Source of the DNA: Bordetella parapertussis | GTDB taxonomy: Bacteria > Pseudomonadota > Gammaproteobacteria > Burkholderiales > Burkholderiaceae_D | Reading direction: 5' to 3' | Length of the DNA stretch: 11,310 nucleotides | NCBI GenBank assembly: GCA_945883145.1 | Contig: CAMCXB010000071.1 | Location: 1 to 11,310, forward strand | The notes under the pieces: generated by a model | Database searches by the model: none | What the model saw: the letters and a program-made list of their open reading frames with translations, nothing else | Told to the model about the DNA's origin: nothing | Shown here: piece by piece, positions 7,496 through 11,310 of the stretch | Numbering within the stretch: the first letter of the stretch is position 1 | Layout: the number at the start of each line of letters is the position of its first letter | Position numbers and translations under genes: made by a program

Positions 7496-7990
7496 TCATA
7501 AAACTAAGCGCATAACGAGTGCATCTTCACGCGCTTGTTCACCGGCTGGATAATAATTTTTACGCAAGCCAATTTGATCAAAACCCATTTTTTTATACAC
7601 CGCTAAAGCTTGAACATTAGAAGGCCTGACTTCTAACAAAAGCGATGAACATCCATTGCCCAATGCTAGTGCTTTAATTTCTTTGAATAATAAACGTCCT
7701 ACTCCCTGACCGTGCAAATCAGGCCGCACAGTAATATTTAAAATATGATATTCATCTACTACACTCATTAGCAAAAAATAGCCTGCCATTTTTCCAAATG
7801 CATCATGCAAGACTTTGCATTCATAGCCACTATTTAGAGAGTCACTAAAATTACCACGCGTCCAAGGAAAAGGATAAGCCGCTTGCTCTATCATCATGAC
7901 TGCATCGAGATCTCTGGCTTGCATATCACGCAGCTGCCATACAGCGCTGTCTTCCGATACTAGCTGCGCTGATAACAAGGATGTCCTCAT
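7496..7990 (-). CDS. rimI: ribosomal protein S18-alanine N-acetyltransferase RimI
   Basis: A GNAT-fold acetyltransferase that transfers acetyl from acetyl-CoA to the N-terminal alanine of ribosomal protein S18. The acetyl-CoA pyrophosphate loop is RPDLHGQGVGRLL (89-101, with HGQGVG at 93-98). RimI-typical features are the early AAYPFPWTRGNF (37-48), DEYHILNI (79-86), LLEVRPSN (118-125), YKKMGF (132-137) and the RKNYYP segment (143-148). At 164 residues it is about 15 longer at the N-terminus than E. coli RimI. I keep this start because its ATG overlaps the tsaB stop as ATGA, a usual coupling arrangement. Adjacent tsaB and rimI are common in bacteria and both act on the translation machinery. 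Confidence 0.95.
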   Translation of the reverse strand: MRTSLLSAQLVSEDSAVWQLRDMQARDLDAVMMIEQAAYPFPWTRGNFSDSLNSGYECKVLHDAFGKMAGYFLLMSVVDEYHILNITVRPDLHGQGVGRLLFKEIKALALGNGCSSLLLEVRPSNVQALAVYKKMGFDQIGLRKNYYPAGEQAREDALVMRLVL

Positions 7991-8685
7991 TTTTGCGCTC
8001 CAGCTAATCGCTCATTGGTTGTGAGTGCAACTTTATTGCGTAAATATAGAGGACTTGCATCTCTGGGATGACAATACTCTTTACGTAACCAAGCTCGAGC
8101 AGCGAGTTGTGCAATCTCGCTAGCATGCGGCATGATTGCGGGATAACACTGTGACTGATTCAGATGATGAAAATCGGATGCATAAGCAGTTAAACCATTA
8201 CCACAAACAATCCCAGCTACATTGATCTCCACTTCAGATGCAGCAGATAAAGCTGGTTCAACAATCACGTTCCATTCATGACTGTGCACATCATCAAATT
8301 TATATTCAGCACTATAAACTTCAGTCATACGCGCATCTAAAACAGTAATCACATGCTGAGCATGAATCTGATTACGTGAAGCCTCTGCCATAGCTAGTAA
8401 CGTCACGATAGGAATCACAGGCAATTGCGCACCAAATGCTAAACCTTGAGCTAAGCCACAAGCGGTTCGTGCACCTGTGAATGAGCCAGGGCCCGATCCA
8501 AATGCAATTGCATCACAGTCTGATAGTGTTATTCCAGCTTCGGTAATTAATTCTTGCACCAACCCTAACACCGTCATCGAATGGGTTTGTGCCCCACGTG
8601 ATTCTCTTGTTGTCACTTTCCCAGCCCGCAGCAATGCAACAGAAGCGAGTTCTGTTGATGTTTCAATAGCGAGAATAGTCGGCAT
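7987..8685 (-). CDS. tsaB: tRNA threonylcarbamoyladenosine biosynthesis protein TsaB
   Basis: TsaB is the non-catalytic scaffold partner of TsaD in forming N6-threonylcarbamoyladenosine at position 37 of ANN-decoding tRNAs. The 232 residues fit the family (231 in E. coli). The ASKHA-fold phosphate-type loop ILAIETS (4-10) opens the protein and the TsaB signature AFGSGPGSFTGART lies at 61-74. As expected for TsaB, the metal-binding histidines of TsaD are missing. No Shine-Dalgarno sequence is visible before the ATG at 8685, where the leader is A/T-rich. It is the first gene of the tsaB-rimI-udg-DUF1853 unit and overlaps rimI by four bases. Confidence 0.95.
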   Translation of the reverse strand: MPTILAIETSTELASVALLRAGKVTTRESRGAQTHSMTVLGLVQELITEAGITLSDCDAIAFGSGPGSFTGARTACGLAQGLAFGAQLPVIPIVTLLAMAEASRNQIHAQHVITVLDARMTEVYSAEYKFDDVHSHEWNVIVEPALSAASEVEINVAGIVCGNGLTAYASDFHHLNQSQCYPAIMPHASEIAQLAARAWLRKEYCHPRDASPLYLRNKVALTTNERLAGAQK

Positions 8686-8732
8686 GCAGTGAAATTGAAA
8701 AATAAATGGTAAATGGTTTGATGCATTAAGAC

Positions 8733-8760
8733 ATACACATTCTCAACGCAGGATGTGTAT
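8733..8760. repeat. perfect 8-base inverted repeat in the tsaB/thioredoxin-like divergent spacer
   Basis: ATACACAT (8733-8740) and ATGTGTAT (8753-8760) are exact reverse complements with a 12-base spacer. The right arm touches a minus-strand TAAAAT (8759-8764) that could be the tsaB -10 box. It could be an operator or a leader hairpin; nothing shows which. The 143-base spacer contains no other gene-like feature. Confidence 0.4.
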
Positions 8761-8816
8761 TTTACCTTGCCTGCATCGAGCAGACTGCCAGAATGCAAAT
8801 AGGCAAATGGCTAGGG

Positions 8817-8822
8817 TAGAAT
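8817..8822 (+). promoter_or_regulatory. candidate -10 box for the thioredoxin-like gene
   Basis: TAGAAT (five of six consensus bases) ends six bases before the ATG at 8829, so transcription from it would begin at about the start codon and yield a leaderless mRNA. No convincing -35 is seen 16-18 bases upstream. The nearest Shine-Dalgarno-like bases (AGGG, 8813-8816) are 12 bases from the ATG. Confidence 0.25.
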
Positions 8823-8828
8823 ATAGTC

Positions 8829-9257
8829 ATGTCTGCGCTATTTCTCATCCCTGAAAATTTTCCTCAACTCGCATCCACTTTATCGCAAGATAAATGGGTA
8901 GTGGCTTGCCTGTGTGCCGCTTGGTGTGACGTTTGCAAGCAATATAGGTCAGGATTTGATGCTTTGGCTGATGAACACCCTGAGCATCAGTTTGTTTGGA
9001 TAGACATAGAAGATCAAGCCGATTTAGTTGGGGATCTGGATGTAGAAAACTTCCCCACGATTTTGATTCAGCATCGTGACACCGTGGTGTTTTACGGCAC
9101 CATGTTGCCAGAGCCCCGACAAGTGGCACGCTTGCTTCAAGCACAGCTTGACCGCAGCCAAGAAGAATTACAACAAGAAGCAATCAGCACTGCTACTAGA
9201 AAAGAATGGCAAGAGTCGGCTAATTTAAAAGCTCGTTTAGCTGAAATCATTTCTTAA
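8829..9257 (+). CDS. thioredoxin-fold protein with CDVC active site
   Basis: A 142-residue protein with the thioredoxin core: strand WVVACLCA (23-30), redox motif AWCDVCKQY with C33 and C36, strand FVWIDIED, and the cis-proline loop ENFPTILI (P76). There is no signal peptide or membrane anchor, so it should be cytosolic. The dipeptide between the cysteines is DV, not the GP of thioredoxin, which normally shifts redox potential and partner choice. A charged, helical tail of about 35 residues (QLDRSQEELQQEA onwards) extends past the fold. It is a thioredoxin-family member rather than thioredoxin 1; the target is unknown. It is divergent from tsaB and followed 96 bases later by the MarC-like gene. 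Confidence 0.85.
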   Translation: MSALFLIPENFPQLASTLSQDKWVVACLCAAWCDVCKQYRSGFDALADEHPEHQFVWIDIEDQADLVGDLDVENFPTILIQHRDTVVFYGTMLPEPRQVARLLQAQLDRSQEELQQEAISTATRKEWQESANLKARLAEIIS

Positions 9258-9341
9258 GTGCGTGAGCTAACACAGCTAAAGCTCTAAAGTTAAGCAAAGC
9301 ACAATCCCCTGCGCCTAGTCTCAAGCATGATGGTCCTCTTT

Positions 9342-9345
9342 AGGA
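9342..9345 (+). promoter_or_regulatory. Shine-Dalgarno site that favours the 9354 start
   Basis: AGGA lies eight bases before the ATG at 9354. It touches or overlaps the in-frame ATG at 9345 and lies downstream of the one at 9327, so it can serve only 9354. Confidence 0.5.
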
Positions 9346-9353
9346 TGGACTTC

Positions 9354-9974
9354 ATGACCCATAATTTTTTTCAGTCTTTCATTCTTCTCTTACTTGTCAC
9401 CGATCCATTTGGTAATGTCCCATTGTTTGTGAGTGCTTTACGTCGAGTCGAACCACATCGACGAGCAAAAGTGATACTGCGTGAATGCGCCATTGCTTTC
9501 ATCATCTTGCTGCTCTTTATGTTATTTGGACGATACTTTATGCAAGCATTGCAGCTATCTGAGATTTCACTGCGTATTGGTGGTGGTGTGATTTTATTTT
9601 TAATTGCTCTGCGTATGGTGTTCCCACAAGCCGATGGTATCTTCGGTCACATCGATAGCGTGCTCGATAATGAACCCTTTATCGTGCCTCTTGCTATTCC
9701 TGCTTTAGCAGGACCTTCGGCACTGGTCACGGTGCTGCTTTTTTCTTCACAAGCAAAAATGGCAATGGGCTATTACTTATTGGTGCTCACTTTGGTTGCC
9801 ATGTGTTGGCTAGTGATTTTGCTCAGCGCAGATAGACTGCAACGTGTCTTAGGTGCGCGGGTTATCACTGCGTTTGAACGTTTAATGGGATTGCTGCTCA
9901 CTGCAATGGCAATTGAAATGCTGCTTGCCGGACTGAGTATTTACCTAGCTACACTTCCAGTTCTCATCCATTAA
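9354..9974 (+). CDS. MarC family inner-membrane protein
   Basis: A 206-residue polytopic membrane protein with about six hydrophobic helices, matching the MarC (UPF0056) family: LLLLVTDPFGNVPLFVSAL in helix 1, a glycine-rich LRIGGGVILFLIALRM, the re-entrant-like PFIVPLAIPALAGPSALVT and FERLMGLLLTAMAIEMLLAG near the end. Despite the name, MarC was shown not to cause multiple antibiotic resistance, and the substrate of this family is not established. In-frame ATGs at 9327 and 9345 would add 9 or 3 residues; I prefer 9354, which alone has a well-placed ribosome binding site. It lies on the same strand between the thioredoxin-like and LysR genes, 94 bases before the latter. Confidence 0.9.
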   Translation: MTHNFFQSFILLLLVTDPFGNVPLFVSALRRVEPHRRAKVILRECAIAFIILLLFMLFGRYFMQALQLSEISLRIGGGVILFLIALRMVFPQADGIFGHIDSVLDNEPFIVPLAIPALAGPSALVTVLLFSSQAKMAMGYYLLVLTLVAMCWLVILLSADRLQRVLGARVITAFERLMGLLLTAMAIEMLLAGLSIYLATLPVLIH

Positions 9975-10068
9975 CGCGTAAGAGTTATTAAATAGAAAAT
10001 ATAAATCGTAATCACAAATTCCAAACTAAAAACCTTTATTATTGCGTTTTAGTGATGGAATATGATGC

Positions 10069-10971
10069 ATGGATCAGTTCAAACAAATTTCCACCTTTGT
10101 GGATGTGATTAGCCGCGGCAGTCTGTCAGCCGCAGCACGTGCAGAAGGCATTGCGCCCGCCATGATAGGTCGCCGACTGGATGCACTGGAACAGCGTTTA
10201 GGTGTGAAACTTTTACAGCGCACCACTCGCAAAATCGCATTGACGAATGAAGGCGCGGCATTTCTAGAAAGCTGCCAGCGTATTTTGCTCGACTTAGAAA
10301 ATGCAGAAACCCAAGTTTCTGAACGTAGCGCTAGACCTAGTGGCCATCTCATCATCTCCGCTCCTGCTGGTTTTGGGCGCCAACATGTTGCACCACTCAT
10401 CCCTTCATTTCTGATCGAATACCGTGATGTCAGCGTTACCCTAAACTTAAATGACCGTGTCGTCGATCTGATAGGAGAAGGTGTTGATGTGGCGATTCGC
10501 ATTGCAGATTTGGCAGATTCAAATTTAATTGGCGTCAAACTCGCAGACAATAAACGCGTTGTCGTAGCAGCGCCTGAGTACATAAAAAAATTCGGCACAC
10601 CACATTCATTAGATGAATTATCCCAACACCACTGTTTGACGATTTCTAGTGAAGGTAGTCAGCGTGGTTGGACATTTAGGCAAAACGGTAAAAATGTTGT
10701 GCTGAAAGTTCAAGGTAATATGGCCTGTAATGATGGCGCTGTTTTACATGATTGGGCAGTGCAAGGACGCGGTTTAGCTTGGCGTTCTATATGGGAAGTG
10801 GGTGGTGAAATTGAATCGGGCAAGCTCGTTACCGTGCTCGAAGAATTTGCAGCACCAGGTAATGATATCTATGCAGTATTTGCTCAACGACAGCATTTGC
10901 CTCTCAGAGTGCGTGCCTTGGTTGACTTTCTTAGACGTGCATTTGCAGCACCTGAATACTGGAAGAAATAA
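10069..10971 (+). CDS. LysR-type transcriptional regulator (CrgA/DmlR-like subgroup)
   Basis: A 300-residue regulator of standard LysR length. The N-terminal winged helix-turn-helix covers about 1-60, including SLSAAARAEGIAPAMIGRRL (the HTH) and LGVKLLQRTTRKIALTNEG (the wing). A linker helix leads to a periplasmic-binding-protein-like effector domain (about 90-295), beginning GHLIISAPAGFGRQHVAPLIP. The RTTRKIALTNEG and DVAIRI segments point to the subgroup that includes CrgA and DmlR. The effector cannot be told from sequence. LysR regulators usually control a divergent gene, but here the upstream neighbour (MarC-like) runs the same way, so the target is not obvious. GGAA about nine bases before the ATG is a weak ribosome binding site. 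It ends at a strong terminator. Confidence 0.93.
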   Translation: MDQFKQISTFVDVISRGSLSAAARAEGIAPAMIGRRLDALEQRLGVKLLQRTTRKIALTNEGAAFLESCQRILLDLENAETQVSERSARPSGHLIISAPAGFGRQHVAPLIPSFLIEYRDVSVTLNLNDRVVDLIGEGVDVAIRIADLADSNLIGVKLADNKRVVVAAPEYIKKFGTPHSLDELSQHHCLTISSEGSQRGWTFRQNGKNVVLKVQGNMACNDGAVLHDWAVQGRGLAWRSIWEVGGEIESGKLVTVLEEFAAPGNDIYAVFAQRQHLPLRVRALVDFLRRAFAAPEYWKK

Positions 10972-10992
10972 ATCATTTAAAAAATGGGTAAA

Positions 10993-11020
10993 AAAAATCC
11001 CCGCTGTAGCAGGGATTTTT
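10993..11020. terminator. bidirectional rho-independent terminator
   Basis: AAAAATCCC-C-GC (10993-11004) pairs with GC-A-GGGATTTTT (11009-11020) around a TGTA loop, with one C/A mismatch in the stem. A-tracts on the left and T-tracts on the right give a U tail on both strands, so it can end both the LysR gene (+) and the convergent cold shock gene (-). Confidence 0.85.
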
Positions 11021-11049
11021 AGGCAGAGTGATATCTATGCCAGAGGCAA

Positions 11050-11253
11050 TTACATAGGCTGAATATTCGATGCCTGTTTGCCTTTAGGACCGGTAGTCAC
11101 TTCAAACTGTACGCGCTGATTTTCTTGCAGCGATTTGAAACCGCTAGATTGAATCGCTGAGAAGTGAGCAAATAAATCTTCGCCGCCTTCGTCTGGAGTG
11201 ATGAAACCGAAACCTTTAGAATCGTTAAACCATTTAACAGTACCTGTTGCCAT
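11050..11253 (-). CDS. CspA-family cold shock protein
   Basis: A 67-residue single-domain OB-fold protein that binds single-stranded RNA and DNA and melts mRNA secondary structure. RNP1 is KGFGFITP (residues 16-23) and RNP2 is DLFAHFSAI. The aromatic surface residues W10, F17, F19, F30 and the histidine of RNP2 are all present. The start is MATGTVKW at 11253, backed by AGGA six bases upstream (11260-11263). A longer reading frame to 11295 adds 14 residues unlike the family and is rejected. Only 57 bases upstream lie in the window, so the long 5' leader that makes some csp genes cold-inducible cannot be judged. It converges on the LysR gene. Confidence 0.96.
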   Translation of the reverse strand: MATGTVKWFNDSKGFGFITPDEGGEDLFAHFSAIQSSGFKSLQENQRVQFEVTTGPKGKQASNIQPM

Positions 11254-11259
11254 TGCATT

Positions 11260-11263
11260 TCCT
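11260..11263 (-). promoter_or_regulatory. Shine-Dalgarno site of the cold shock gene
   Basis: AGGA on the minus strand six bases before the ATG at 11253 supports the 67-residue start over the longer frame. Confidence 0.6.
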
Positions 11264-11310
11264 ATCTTAGTAAGTTGCGCGGGTGACCCCGCCATAAAAG
11301 CGTCTCAACC

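Noticed and set aside
8845..9183. 112-codon open frame antisense to the thioredoxin-like gene
   Set aside because: It lies inside a convincing thioredoxin-fold gene, and its translation shows no domain pattern.
9263..9283. GAGCT...AGCTC hairpin after the thioredoxin-like gene as a terminator
   Set aside because: The arms are only five bases, with internal AGCT repeats and no following T tract.
10061..10066. TATGAT as a -10 box of the LysR gene
   Set aside because: Transcription would start inside or after the start codon, and no -35 is present.
10074..10598. 174-codon open frame antisense to the LysR gene
   Set aside because: It lies entirely inside the LysR gene on the opposite strand and resembles no protein I know. 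It is a shadow frame of a well-supported gene.
11254..11295. 14-residue extension of the cold shock protein
   Set aside because: The family starts at MATGTVKW, which has its own AGGA site. The extension reads through the leader.

Overview
The window looks like chromosomal core sequence from a low-GC betaproteobacterium, probably of the Burkholderiales/Nitrosomonadales type. This is inferred from the company of genes (a hopanoid-type hydroxysqualene dehydroxylase, alr-radA divergent from lplT, a tsaB-rimI-udg-DUF1853 operon, and a 67-residue CspA very like betaproteobacterial ones as I remember them). It does not come from any search. Genes are tightly packed, and no gap between genes exceeds about 200 bases.

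Region 1 (1-665, +): the 3' half of hpnE, cut off by the window edge. It converges on radA, and a hairpin spans the junction. Region 2 (682-3155, -): an alr-radA pair (alanine racemase for cell-wall D-alanine, then the RadA/Sms recombination ATPase) with a 14-base gap. A 221-base divergent spacer (3156-3376) holds an inverted repeat and promoter-like elements, and lplT (lysophospholipid flippase, +, 3377-4651) leaves from its other side.

Region 3 (4710-5600, -): a single-gene insert of unknown function. It is lower in GC than its neighbours by eye, has an excellent ribosome binding site and an AT-rich upstream spacer with a 9-base motif repeated three times. Its middle carries what I read as a Nudix box that keeps the glycine/glutamate half but has lost the catalytic REUxEE half. 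This is the most novel element in the window.

Region 4 (5792-8685, -): a tightly coupled four-gene operon, tsaB-rimI-udg-DUF1853, with junctions of 4-base overlap, 10-base gap and 1-base overlap. It combines tRNA t6A synthesis, ribosomal protein S18 N-acetylation, family-4 uracil-DNA glycosylase and a nuclease-like protein of unknown role.

Region 5 (8829-10971, +): a thioredoxin-fold protein with a CDVC active site, a MarC-family membrane protein and a LysR-type regulator. Region 6 (11050-11253, -): a CspA-family cold shock protein that converges on the LysR gene across a strong bidirectional terminator (10993-11020). I see no tRNA, rRNA, CRISPR array, insertion sequence or prophage gene.
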